DNA from: JAJXWB01 sp965246795
GTDB lineage: Bacteria > Pseudomonadota > Alphaproteobacteria > Rhizobiales > Beijerinckiaceae
DNA length: 64,000 nt
Direction of reading: 5' to 3'
Assembly: GCA_965246795.1 (NCBI GenBank)
Contig: CBDFFN010000021.1
Span: 1 to 64,000 of the forward strand
Shown here: one piece after another, positions 40,465-48,473 of the stretch
Position numbering within the stretch: the stretch's first letter is position 1
How the letters are laid out: each line of letters begins with the position of its first letter
Notes under the pieces: model-generated
Told to the model about the DNA's origin: nothing
Databases searched by the model: none
Seen by the model: the letters and a program-made list of their open reading frames with translations, nothing else
Translations under genes and position numbers: made by a program

Positions 40465-40824
40465 ATGGCGCAGGTTGCTGCCGAGACCCAGACGTCCACT
40501 GGCCCCGTCGTCCTGACTGAGCGTGCGGCCAAACGCGTCGCGAAAATCCTTGCCAGCGAGGCACCAGGCTCGGCGCTTCGCGTCGCCGTCAATGGTGGCG
40601 GGTGCTCGGGCTTCAGCTACGCCTTCGACATCACGCGCGAGCGCAGAGACGAGGATCTCGTCATCGCGCGCGACGGTGCGACTGTGCTGGTCGATCCCGA
40701 CAGTCTCCCCTTCCTCGATGGCGCGCAGATCGATTTCGTCGACGACCTGATCGGCCAGTCGTTCAAGATCGAAAATCCGAACGCGACATCGTCCTGCGGT
40801 TGCGGCACCAGCTTTTCGGTCTGA
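40465..40824 (+). CDS. erpA: Iron-sulfur cluster insertion protein (A-type carrier)
   Basis: The 119-aa protein is an A-type Fe-S carrier with the three conserved cysteines: one in GGGCSGFSY and two in SSCGCGTSFSV. The ATG 40465 was chosen for GGAG six bases upstream; an earlier in-frame ATG at 40435 lacks one. It hands Fe-S clusters to target enzymes, of which LipA, encoded nearby, is a known type. The gene is divergent from dgt with a 122-bp gap. The name erpA rather than iscA rests on sequence style and the dgt neighbourhood. Confidence 0.9.
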   Translation: MAQVAAETQTSTGPVVLTERAAKRVAKILASEAPGSALRVAVNGGGCSGFSYAFDITRERRDEDLVIARDGATVLVDPDSLPFLDGAQIDFVDDLIGQSFKIENPNATSSCGCGTSFSV

Positions 40825-40839
40825 CCGCACCGCTAGGGA

Positions 40840-41292
40840 TCAGCGTTTGACGGGAAAGATCAGACGGTCACCGACCTTGATCTTCAGCCGCTGCGCCGTT
40901 CCGGCGTTGACCTCCACGACCTGCGTTGCCGGACCGTCCGAGGATATGATCCGTTCGGAAAAGGGCTCGGTATTCTCCGCGATCGAAAGCACACGGCCGT
41001 CGCGAAAGAAGATCATGTCGAGCGGCAGGTAAGTATTCTTCATCCACATCTGGATGGGCTCCTTGCCGGGGAACTCGAACAACATGCCGCGATCGGGGAG
41101 CATATCGCGGCGAAACATCAGACCACGCATGCGGTCTGCATCTGTCCGCATGACCTCGACATCGAAGTTGCGCGTCCCGTCCGCCGTTTCGATGGCGAGC
41201 GGCTCCAGCTCGGCTGCGATGGCTGGCACGTGAAAAAACGGCAGAACCGACAGGATAGCGGCAAAAAGCGCGCGCCTGAGTAAAGTGGTCAT
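40840..41292 (-). CDS. Secreted DUF192 protein
   Basis: The 150-aa protein has a signal peptide (residues 1 to about 27, ending VPAIAA) and a DUF192 domain. The domain pattern is VEVMRTDADRMRGLMFRRDM, RGMLFEFPGKEPIQMWMKNT, LPLDMIFF and VVEVNAGTAQRLKIKVGD. The fold is known but the role is not; the protein is probably periplasmic. It lies 15 bases after the convergent erpA stop and 61 bases downstream of the cold-shock gene on the same strand. Confidence 0.9.
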   Translation of the reverse strand: MTTLLRRALFAAILSVLPFFHVPAIAAELEPLAIETADGTRNFDVEVMRTDADRMRGLMFRRDMLPDRGMLFEFPGKEPIQMWMKNTYLPLDMIFFRDGRVLSIAENTEPFSERIISSDGPATQVVEVNAGTAQRLKIKVGDRLIFPVKR

Positions 41293-41353
41293 AGGAAAAT
41301 TCCGGTTGCGGTCATCGGCGCGTTATAGCGCGCGCCGGCCGCCAGACCACAGA

Positions 41354-41962
41354 TTAGTGCGACGCAGGCAGCGCCGTGTCGAGTGGCCGCACTTCGGCAG
41401 CCATCAGGCCTTTCGGGCCATCGCCGAAGCGCACAAGAAGGGAGTCGCCCGGCTTTACTTCCGCTATGCCGTAGCGGCGCAACGTCTCCATGTGCAGAAA
41501 AATGTCCTCGGTGCCGTCGCCACGCGTGAGGAAGCCGAAGCCGCGCACGCGGTTGAACCATTTGACGATGGCGATCTCGAAGCCGCTCGTCGGCGTGACC
41601 TTCACATGGGTGCGCGCAATCGGGGTTTGCGAAGGATGGATCGCGGTGCTCTCGTCCATCGATACGACGCGAAACACCTGTAGGCCCTTGGCGCGACGCT
41701 GCGCCTCGCAAACGACACGCGCACCTTCGTAAGCGGTGGTAAAGCCGTCCTTACGGAGCGTCGTAACGTGAAGGAGCACGTCGCCACCGCCCTCATCCGC
41801 AATGATGAAGCCGTAACCTTTCGAGACATCGAACCACTTTATGCGGCCGGCGACTTCGACGATTTCGATAGACTCGCCGGCATCAGCCTGCTCGCCCTGT
41901 AAGAGTTGGAAATCTATGTCGCTCAACGTCCCATTCCCCCGACGAGGCGAGGTCGGACGCAA
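41354..41962 (-). CDS. Protein with two cold-shock domains
   Basis: The 202-aa protein contains two cold-shock domains. The first (about residues 37-100) has GRIKWFDVSKGYGFI and GDVLLHVTTL. The second (about 128-195) has AIVKWFNRVRGFGFLTRG and EDIFLHMETL, with the RNP1/RNP2 aromatic residues kept in both. Double-CSD proteins are typical of Rhizobiales and bind single-stranded nucleic acid. The ATG 41962 is used here, but a TTG at 41926 (reading LSDIDFQLL) also has an upstream GGGGGAA stretch and may be the true start, as the first 12 residues are Arg/Pro-rich and unconvincing. Confidence 0.88.
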   Translation of the reverse strand: MRPTSPRRGNGTLSDIDFQLLQGEQADAGESIEIVEVAGRIKWFDVSKGYGFIIADEGGGDVLLHVTTLRKDGFTTAYEGARVVCEAQRRAKGLQVFRVVSMDESTAIHPSQTPIARTHVKVTPTSGFEIAIVKWFNRVRGFGFLTRGDGTEDIFLHMETLRRYGIAEVKPGDSLLVRFGDGPKGLMAAEVRPLDTALPASH

Positions 41963-42049
41963 CCATTGCGGAACGCCCGAGAATCACTGTCGATTCAGAT
42001 TAGCATTCGTTCTTGCGAGACAAAGCGAAAAACGTCGAGATTCTGTGGA

Positions 42050-42862
42050 TCATTGCAACGCTTGCGGAAAAGCGCCTTGCAAGATGGCGCCGATGTCGCC
42101 TCGCAACACGACGTCCGCGATCCCGTCGAGCGGTGTCGGCTCGCCGTTGATGATGACCAGAGTCGCGCCATTCTCGCTCGCAAGTTGCGGAAAGCCTGCC
42201 GCGGGATAGACGACGAGCGACGATCCTATCGCGAGAAAAAGATCGCAGGCCATCGTCTCGTCCTGCGCGCGTTGCATCGGTCCGCGCGGCATAGCCTGAC
42301 CGAAAGAGATCGTCGCCGATTTCACCACGCCGCCGCAGGATGCGCATTCCGGCGCCGCGTCGGTGCGCTCAAATTCCTCGCGGATGTCGGCGAGTTCGTA
42401 ACGCATCCCGCACGACAGGCACGTCGCATAGGAGCCGTTGCCGTGCAATTCGATGACCTTGCCGGGCTCGACTCCGGAAACCTGGTGCAAATTATCGATG
42501 TTCTGCGTGATGATCGCGCCGGCCTTGCCGCTCGCCACAAGACCGGCAAGCGTCCGATGTCCGCGGCCGGGCTTCGCATCGGCGTAGAGGTCGTCCATCG
42601 CGAACTTCCGACGCCATGCCTCCTCGCGCATGAGCGGATCGCCCATGAACAGATCAAAGTCGATCGGCTTGAACTTCATCCACGGCGAGTTCGGCGAACG
42701 GAAATCCGGCACGCCGCATTCGGTCGAAATGCCAGCACCCGTGAAGGCCGTCACCCGCTCGGCCTCGTCGAGAAGCTTCGACAGGGTCGTGCAAGCATCG
42801 GGCAATGAATTGATCAGCACGCGTTCGGGTCCAATCCGGATCGATGCGGCTGATATAGGCAT
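42050..42862 (-). CDS. Sir2-family NAD-dependent protein deacylase (sirtuin)
   Basis: The 270-aa enzyme has all sirtuin motifs: TAFTGAGISTECGVPDFRSP for NAD binding, TQNIDNLHQVSG, the catalytic His in ELHGNG and a four-Cys zinc module (CLSCG and CASCGG). The later stretch reads AIGSSLVVYPAAGFP. The ATG 42862 was preferred to the GTG at 42865 directly before it. The start lies nine bases after the CoA-transferase stop on the same strand, so the two may be co-transcribed; a link through acyl-CoA metabolism is conceivable. Confidence 0.92.
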   Translation of the reverse strand: MPISAASIRIGPERVLINSLPDACTTLSKLLDEAERVTAFTGAGISTECGVPDFRSPNSPWMKFKPIDFDLFMGDPLMREEAWRRKFAMDDLYADAKPGRGHRTLAGLVASGKAGAIITQNIDNLHQVSGVEPGKVIELHGNGSYATCLSCGMRYELADIREEFERTDAAPECASCGGVVKSATISFGQAMPRGPMQRAQDETMACDLFLAIGSSLVVYPAAGFPQLASENGATLVIINGEPTPLDGIADVVLRGDIGAILQGAFPQALQ

Positions 42863-42871
42863 CACGCGCCT

Positions 42872-44086
42872 TCAGACGATCCCCTTCTGCCGCAGCACTT
42901 CGATCGCTTCCGGCGACCGACCGAGCTTCGCGAGAACCGCATCGGTGTCGGCGCCAAGCTGCGGCGGCGCGCGATGCACGACCGGCGTTGCAGACAGGTT
43001 CAGCGGGCTGCGGACCAGGGGCACATCCCGTCCGCTGCCGTGCGGGACAGTGATCGCGATCTCGCGATGGCGCACCTGCGGATCGGCAAAGACTTCATGC
43101 ATGTGATTGATGTGGCCGCATGGCACGTTGGCGCGCGCGCAGGCCGTGACCCAGAACGCCGATGGTTTCTGCAATAGCATCGGCGCAAGCATCGCGCGCA
43201 ATTCATCACGTGCGGCAAAACGACTCGTATTGCTGGCAAAGCGCGGATCGGCCGCGAGATCGGATCGCTCGAGCACGCGGCACAAAGCCTGAAACTGGCT
43301 GTCGTTCGACACCGCCAGCACGACCTGCCCGTCCGATGTATCGAAAGCATCGGATGGTGCGACGACGGCATTCGCATTGCCGCTGCGCTTCGGTACTTTT
43401 GCTGTAATGAGAAAGGCCTGCGCGAGGTTGGCGGTCAGGCCCACTGCCGCATCGAGCATCGCGGCATCGATGAACTGCCCTTCGCCCGTCGCGCGCCGGT
43501 GCATCAGCGCCGACAGCACGCCGATCGCGGCATAGAGTCCCGTCACCATGTCGGTCAACGGTATGGCCGAGCGCATTGGCGAAGAGCCCGGCGAACCCTC
43601 AGGCTGACCGGACAGGCTCATCAGGCCCGACATCGCCTGCATGACGAAATCGTAGGCCGGCCGGTCGGCGTAAGGCCCGGTGTGTCCGAAGCCGGTGATC
43701 GAGCAATAGACGATGTCCGGCTTCACTTCGCGGATGCCATCATAGTCAAGGCCGAATTTCTTGAGCCCACCGCCTTTGAAATTCTCGACGAATACGTCGC
43801 AGCCTTCGGCAAGTTCGCGCACAAGCGCCGCACCCTCCGGGCTCGCGATATCGATCGTCACCGACTGCTTGCCGCGATTGCAGGTGAGGAAGATGGCGCT
43901 ATCGTCGGTCGCTACGCCATCGGCATCTTTGAGAAACGGGCCCATTTGGCGCGTATCGTCGCCGCGCACCGGGCGCTCGACCTTGATGACCTCGGCGCCA
44001 AGATCGGCAAGGATTTGCGTACACCACGGACCGGAGACGACGCGCGAAAGGTCGAGCACCCGCACGCCTTCGAGAACCTGCGCCAT
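42872..44086 (-). CDS. Family III (CaiB/BaiF) CoA-transferase
   Basis: The 404-aa enzyme shows the family III pattern: VLEGVRVLDLSRVVSGPWCT, LADLGAEVIKVERPVRGDDT, DVFVENFKGGGLKKFGLDYD and the CSITGFGHTGPYADRPAYDF region that includes the catalytic Asp. These enzymes move CoA between carboxylic acids. Substrate not identifiable from sequence. The ATG 44086 has an excellent CGGAGGAAAC site upstream. The sirtuin gene follows on the same strand. Confidence 0.9.
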   Translation of the reverse strand: MAQVLEGVRVLDLSRVVSGPWCTQILADLGAEVIKVERPVRGDDTRQMGPFLKDADGVATDDSAIFLTCNRGKQSVTIDIASPEGAALVRELAEGCDVFVENFKGGGLKKFGLDYDGIREVKPDIVYCSITGFGHTGPYADRPAYDFVMQAMSGLMSLSGQPEGSPGSSPMRSAIPLTDMVTGLYAAIGVLSALMHRRATGEGQFIDAAMLDAAVGLTANLAQAFLITAKVPKRSGNANAVVAPSDAFDTSDGQVVLAVSNDSQFQALCRVLERSDLAADPRFASNTSRFAARDELRAMLAPMLLQKPSAFWVTACARANVPCGHINHMHEVFADPQVRHREIAITVPHGSGRDVPLVRSPLNLSATPVVHRAPPQLGADTDAVLAKLGRSPEAIEVLRQKGIV

Positions 44087-44185
44087 GTTTCCTCCGGTCT
44101 TCTTCGTTGCAGTTCGATTCAAATCCGAGCCGTCGGCTGAACGCGTCCGCAACGTATCTATTGCTAGAATGCTGTCGGTGGGACC

Positions 44186-44368
44186 ATGCCGAAATTCGAA
44201 ATCACGATCGACCGAAATTATCGCCGCGAGGAGGCCGAGGCGACGGATATTCGTAGCCTGCTACGGCGCACCGTTCATCCGCCGCACAAACGCGCAACGA
44301 CGCGCACGCTCTTCGCAATCGGGATCGCAACGCTTCTGATCGGCGCCGCAATTTCACTCGCACTCTGA
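44186..44368 (+). CDS. Small single-span membrane protein
   Basis: A 60-aa frame starts at ATG 44186 with a GGTGGGA stretch upstream. The N-terminal half is charged (KFEITIDRNYRREEAEATD) and the last 20 residues form one hydrophobic helix (LFAIGIATLLIGAAISLAL), so it would be a tail-anchored membrane protein. It overlaps the lipA 3' end by 15 bases in the opposite direction. No family recognised. The amino-acid pattern looks coding. Confidence 0.5.
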   Translation: MPKFEITIDRNYRREEAEATDIRSLLRRTVHPPHKRATTRTLFAIGIATLLIGAAISLAL

Positions 44369-45346
44369 CGGACGTCCGACGCGTGTTGCCTGCCGCGCCG
44401 CGCGCAGCTTCGCGAAATCCTCGCCGGCATGGTGCGAGGAACGCGTCAGCGGAGACGCTGACACCAGCGCGAAGCCTTTGGCATAGGCAACCGTCTCGTA
44501 AGCTCTGAAATCGTCTGGCGTCACGAAGCTCACGACCTCGTGGTGCTTGCGTGTCGGCTGCAGGTATTGCCCGATCGTCAGAAAATCGACGTCGGCGGAA
44601 CGCAGATCGTCCATCAGTTGCAGCACTTCGTTCCGCTGCTCGCCAAAGCCGACCATGATGCCGGACTTCGTGAAAATCGAGGCGTCGAGCTCCTTAACGC
44701 GCTGCAACAGCCGGATCGAGTGGAAGTAACGCGCACCGGGTCGCACCGTCAGATATTTCGACGGCACGGTTTCGAGGTTGTGATTGAACACGTCCGGCTT
44801 CGCTGCAACCACCACCTCCAGCGCGCCCTGCTTTCGCAAAAAGTCCGGCGTCAAAATTTCGATTGTCGTACCGGGGCTGCTGGCGCGGATCGCGGCGATG
44901 GTCGCCGCAAAATGCGATGCGCCGCCATCGGCGAGATCGTCGCGGTCGACCGACGTCACGACGACATGCGACAGGCCGAGCTTTGCGACCGCATCGCCGA
45001 CGCGCGCCGGCTCCGCTGTGTCGAGCGCGTCCGGCATGCCGGTGCGCACATTGCAGAAGGCGCAGGCCCGCGTGCACGTGTCGCCCATGATCATGAAGGT
45101 CGCGTGCTTCTTCTCCCAGCACTCGCCGATATTGGGGCAGCCCGCTTCCTCGCAGACGGTGACCAGACCATGCTGGCGCACGATGCGGTTCGTCTCGGCC
45201 CATTGCGGTGAACCCGGCGCTTTCACGCGGATCCAGGCGGGCTTGCGCGTGATCGGCGCGTCCGGCCGATGCGCCTTCTCCGGATGCCGCACGCCCGCCG
45301 GGGCGCGCCGGGCGTCGTCTTTCAGGAGGTCGAGGAGGACGGCCAT
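44354..45346 (-). CDS. lipA: Lipoyl synthase
   Basis: LipA is a radical-SAM enzyme that inserts two sulfur atoms into protein-bound octanoyl chains to make the lipoyl cofactor of PDH and related complexes. The 330-aa protein has the N-terminal auxiliary cluster cysteines (EEAGCPNIGECWEKKHATF) and the radical-SAM motif CTRACAFC. It ends with the usual VASSPLxRSSxHA-like stretch (here SASPLTRSSHHAG). In many Rhizobiales lipA directly follows pdhABC-lpd. Here about 6 kb of other genes lie between lpd and lipA. Length and motifs are normal. Confidence 0.97.
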   Translation of the reverse strand: MAVLLDLLKDDARRAPAGVRHPEKAHRPDAPITRKPAWIRVKAPGSPQWAETNRIVRQHGLVTVCEEAGCPNIGECWEKKHATFMIMGDTCTRACAFCNVRTGMPDALDTAEPARVGDAVAKLGLSHVVVTSVDRDDLADGGASHFAATIAAIRASSPGTTIEILTPDFLRKQGALEVVVAAKPDVFNHNLETVPSKYLTVRPGARYFHSIRLLQRVKELDASIFTKSGIMVGFGEQRNEVLQLMDDLRSADVDFLTIGQYLQPTRKHHEVVSFVTPDDFRAYETVAYAKGFALVSASPLTRSSHHAGEDFAKLRAARQATRVGRPSECE

Positions 45347-45462
45347 GCCTTCGATCTAAGCGCCTCGTCCGAAGGTATCAACACAGGTCCATCTTCTCCG
45401 CTCAGGCGCCGTATGCGAATGCTGGCGAAAAGGCGTCTCAAGAGCCGTATCGAGAGGAAACG

Positions 45463-47025
45463 ATGGCCCAGATCACACAGCTCTTGCAGCGTGCAGTCCA
45501 GACGCGCGGCAAGGGCGTCGCCACCGAGTGCGACGGCCGCGTGCGGACGTGGTCGGAGTTCCAGGAACGCGCCGTGGCGCTCGCCGCTGCGATGCGCGAC
45601 CTAGGCTTCAAGCCCGGCGACCGCATCGGCATTCTGGCGCTGAACACCGACCGCTATCTCGAATATTTTTTTGGCATGGCGTGGGGCGGCTACACGTTCG
45701 TGCCGATCAATACGCGTCTTGCGCCGCCGGAAGTCGTGTTCTGGCTGAGCGACTCCGGCTGCACCGGCCTCTTCATCGACGACGCCTTCATGCCGATGCT
45801 GGCCGAGGTGGGCGCTGCCGTTCCTGCGCTCCGCCATGTCATCCATCTCGGCGACGGCGCAGCGCCGGATGAACTCACGGCCTACGAAAGCCTGATCGCT
45901 GGGGGTGGCCGCATCGACGATGCCGGTCACAAGGACGACGATCTCGCCGGCATCTTCTACACCGGTGGCACGACCGGGCGCTCGAAAGGCGTCATGCTGT
46001 CCCACCGCAATTTCGTCTTTCACGCGCAGATGTGCGCGCCAGAATTCCGCTTTACGCAGGATACGGTGTGGCTGCATGCCGGCCCGATGTTCCATCTTGC
46101 AGATGGCGCCGCCACCTTTCTTGTGACGGCCGTCGGCGGGAAGCATGTCTTTCTGCCGCGCTTCGATCCCGCCGTCTTCCTGAAGACGGTCGCCGGCCAG
46201 CGCGTGACCGACACGCTCTGCGTTCCGACGATGGTCAACATGGTCGTGCATCACCCCGATCTCGCGAAGACCGATATGTCGACGTTGAAAACCGTGATCT
46301 ACGGAGCGTCGCCGATGCCGGAGGCCGTCATTCGTCGCGCCTTCGAGGTCCTGCCGGATGTCGGTTTCGTGCAGGCCTACGGACAATCCGAAGCGTCGCC
46401 CTGCATGGTTTACATGCCGCGGGAATATCACGTGCTCGAAGGTCCGAACGCCGGTCGCCTGAAAGCGGCCGGGCGCTCCGGCATCGCCTGCGAAGTAAGA
46501 ATCTTCGACGAGAACGACAATGAAGTGTCGCGCGGCACCGTCGGCGAAATAGTCGGTCGCGGCGACAACGTCATGCTCGGCTACTGGCAGCAGCCGGAGC
46601 TTTCGGCGAAAACTTTGCGCAACGGCTGGCTGCACACGGGCGACGGCGGCTACATGGACGAAGACGGCTTCGTTTACGTCGTCGACCGTGTGAAGGATAT
46701 GATCATTTCCGGCGGCGAGAACGTCTATTCCGCCGAGGTCGAGCAGGCGCTCTACCAGCACGCGGATGTCGCGGAATGCGCCGTTATCGGCGTGCCGGAC
46801 GAGCGATGGGGCGAGCGCGTGCATGCGATCGTGCGCGTGAAGCCCGGCACAGCGCCAACGTCGGACGCGATTATCGCGCATTGCAAGGCGCTCATCGCGA
46901 ATTACAAATGTCCGCGCTCCGTCGATTTCCGCGACGATCCGCTGCCGCTTTCGGGCGCTGGCAAGATCCTCAAGACCGAGCTACGCAAGCCTTATTGGGC
47001 CGGCAAGGAACGGTCGGTAAATTGA
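45463..47025 (+). CDS. Acyl-CoA synthetase (AMP-forming, long-chain fatty acid CoA ligase type)
   Basis: The 520-aa enzyme belongs to the ANL superfamily. It has the phosphate-binding loop YTGGTTGRSKGVMLSHRN, the A5-type motif YGQSEASPC, the hinge/ATP motif GWLHTGDGGYMDEDGFVYVV and the C-terminal catalytic Lys region PLSGAGKILKTELR. It activates a fatty or aryl acid to acyl-adenylate, then to acyl-CoA. The chain specificity is not clear. The next gene (DUF302) starts 75 bases on in the same direction. Confidence 0.92.
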   Translation: MAQITQLLQRAVQTRGKGVATECDGRVRTWSEFQERAVALAAAMRDLGFKPGDRIGILALNTDRYLEYFFGMAWGGYTFVPINTRLAPPEVVFWLSDSGCTGLFIDDAFMPMLAEVGAAVPALRHVIHLGDGAAPDELTAYESLIAGGGRIDDAGHKDDDLAGIFYTGGTTGRSKGVMLSHRNFVFHAQMCAPEFRFTQDTVWLHAGPMFHLADGAATFLVTAVGGKHVFLPRFDPAVFLKTVAGQRVTDTLCVPTMVNMVVHHPDLAKTDMSTLKTVIYGASPMPEAVIRRAFEVLPDVGFVQAYGQSEASPCMVYMPREYHVLEGPNAGRLKAAGRSGIACEVRIFDENDNEVSRGTVGEIVGRGDNVMLGYWQQPELSAKTLRNGWLHTGDGGYMDEDGFVYVVDRVKDMIISGGENVYSAEVEQALYQHADVAECAVIGVPDERWGERVHAIVRVKPGTAPTSDAIIAHCKALIANYKCPRSVDFRDDPLPLSGAGKILKTELRKPYWAGKERSVN

Positions 47026-47100
47026 CGGACGCGCGACAACGTGAACGCCGCGATCGACCGCGCTGAGCTAGAAAGCCTGCGCGATCATGCGGAGCATTCG

Positions 47101-47607
47101 ATGAGATTGACCAATGGCACTCGGCCTTCCTTCCGCTTCCGCTCGATCAAACGCTTTGTCTTCGTGCTTTCCATCATTGGCGCAGCCGTGATGGGGATGC
47201 AGTCCGCCAGCGCAGCAGAGGGCGTTATCACTGCGCCGAGCAAGTACAGCGTCGAAATCGCGATCGAACGTCTCGAGGCGGGAGTCAAGGCAAAGGATTT
47301 CACCGTATTCGCCAAGATCGATCACGCCGCTGGCGCGACGAAGGTCGGCATGACGCTGCGACCCACCACGCTCTTGATCTTCGGCAATCCGCGCGGCGGC
47401 ACACCGTTGATGACCGCGAGCCAAAGTGCCGGCCTCGACCTGCCTTTGAAGATGCTCGTTTGGGAGGATTCGGCCGGAAAAGTCTGGCTCTCTTACAGCG
47501 ACCCCGTTTGGATGGCCCGCCGCCACGGCATCGATCCCGACCTCGCGGCCGTGAAAGGTATGACGGCCGGGCTCGCAGCACTGGCTGCGACTGCCGGACA
47601 GCGATGA
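47101..47607 (+). CDS. Secreted DUF302 protein
   Basis: The 168-aa protein starts at ATG 47101, chosen for GGAG six bases upstream. It has a long signal peptide (residues 1 to about 36, ending SASA). The DUF302 domain pattern is IERLEAGVKAKDFTVFAKID, LLIFGNPRGGTPLMTASQSA, DLPLKMLVWEDSAGKVWLSY. The domain is found in periplasmic or secreted proteins of unknown function, some in thiosulfate or stress contexts. The stop overlaps the next start (ATGA), so the two are coupled. Confidence 0.88.
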   Translation: MRLTNGTRPSFRFRSIKRFVFVLSIIGAAVMGMQSASAAEGVITAPSKYSVEIAIERLEAGVKAKDFTVFAKIDHAAGATKVGMTLRPTTLLIFGNPRGGTPLMTASQSAGLDLPLKMLVWEDSAGKVWLSYSDPVWMARRHGIDPDLAAVKGMTAGLAALAATAGQR

Positions 47608-48419
47608 CGTCAACGTCGGCGACGCAAGACGCGGACGCTGCGACGAACGTCTACGAAACGAAGGCTGCGTCGCCCGCGCATCGTTTTGTGCGACCGGCGC
47701 GGCTCGCATCCGGTATCGTGATGCTCGTCTATCTGACGACGCATCTCGTAAACCACGCGCTCGGCAATGTTTCGCTCAGCGTCGCGGAAGCTGGCCTGAC
47801 CTTCGCCAAAAGCGTGTGGCAAAGCTGGCCAGGTACGATGGCGCTCTACGGCGCGGCCGGCGTGCATGTCGCCCTCGCACTGTTCACGCTTTCCGAGCGA
47901 CGTCACTGGAAGCTGCCGGCCATCGAATGGCTGCGGCTCTACGCGGGCTTTTCGCTGCCGGTGCTGCTTATCGAACATGCCGTCAACACGCGGCTCGGCG
48001 CGAGCGTCTATCACTACGATCCGCAATACAGGAACGTCATCGCGACGATCGTGGCGAACGGCAACACGGGCTGGCAACTGGCTCTGCTTGCGCCGGGATG
48101 GATTCACGGCTGTCTCGGCGTGTGGATCGGACTTCGCCGGCGCGCCTGGGCGCAACGTGCGAAACCCGCGCTTATCGCGATCGTCGTCGCGCTGCCGCTG
48201 CTGTCATCGGCCGGCTTCTGGCAGATGCGCACCGAACTCGAAAACGACGAGTCCGGTGGTGGCGCGGCGTACTATGCGCCGTCCGGCCAGAAGGGCGAAG
48301 CATTGCTCGCGAGCCTGCGAGGCTGGCGCAACGATATCACGCGCATCTACCTCGTGCTCGTAATCGGCGCGGTTGCGGCGGGCTTCGCATGGCGGCGATT
48401 TTCACCGCCGGCGCGCTAA
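47604..48419 (+). CDS. Adenylate-cyclase-type membrane domain without a cyclase domain
   Basis: The 271-aa integral membrane protein resembles the N-terminal membrane region of Rhizobiales adenylate/guanylate cyclases, related to the heme-b anchors of fumarate reductase/succinate dehydrogenase. The pattern is RLASGIVMLVYLTTHLVNHA, ALYGAAGVHVALALFTL and VLLIEHAVNTRLGASVYHY, with conserved His residues in membrane helices that could bind heme. In the usual proteins a 2Fe-2S and a class III cyclase domain follow, but this gene stops after the last helix (WRRFSPPAR). It is translationally coupled to the DUF302 gene. It may be a stand-alone quinone- or heme-binding membrane protein. Confidence 0.75.
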   Translation: MTSTSATQDADAATNVYETKAASPAHRFVRPARLASGIVMLVYLTTHLVNHALGNVSLSVAEAGLTFAKSVWQSWPGTMALYGAAGVHVALALFTLSERRHWKLPAIEWLRLYAGFSLPVLLIEHAVNTRLGASVYHYDPQYRNVIATIVANGNTGWQLALLAPGWIHGCLGVWIGLRRRAWAQRAKPALIAIVVALPLLSSAGFWQMRTELENDESGGGAAYYAPSGQKGEALLASLRGWRNDITRIYLVLVIGAVAAGFAWRRFSPPAR

Positions 48420-48420
48420 C

Positions 48421-48467
48421 GCACATCCAGCAAAAGTTGACAGACTTTTGCGAGCGAGGGTGTGCGC
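48421..48467. repeat. Nested palindromic hairpin repeat, copy 2
   Basis: The element has the same inner palindrome AAAAGTTGACAGACTTTT as copy 1 (1226-1274), here at 48432-48449, within outer arms GCACATCC and GGGTGTGC. It begins one base after the stop of the membrane-protein gene and ends six bases before the stop of the convergent DUF5666 gene, filling the whole gap. That position fits a bidirectional terminator. Confidence 0.8.
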
Positions 48468-48473
48468 CAAGGA

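Noticed and set aside
45601..46881. A 426-codon minus-strand frame opposite the acyl-CoA ligase
   Set aside because: It is antisense to a gene with all family motifs; its composition (Arg, His, Asp, Val) is that of a shadow frame.
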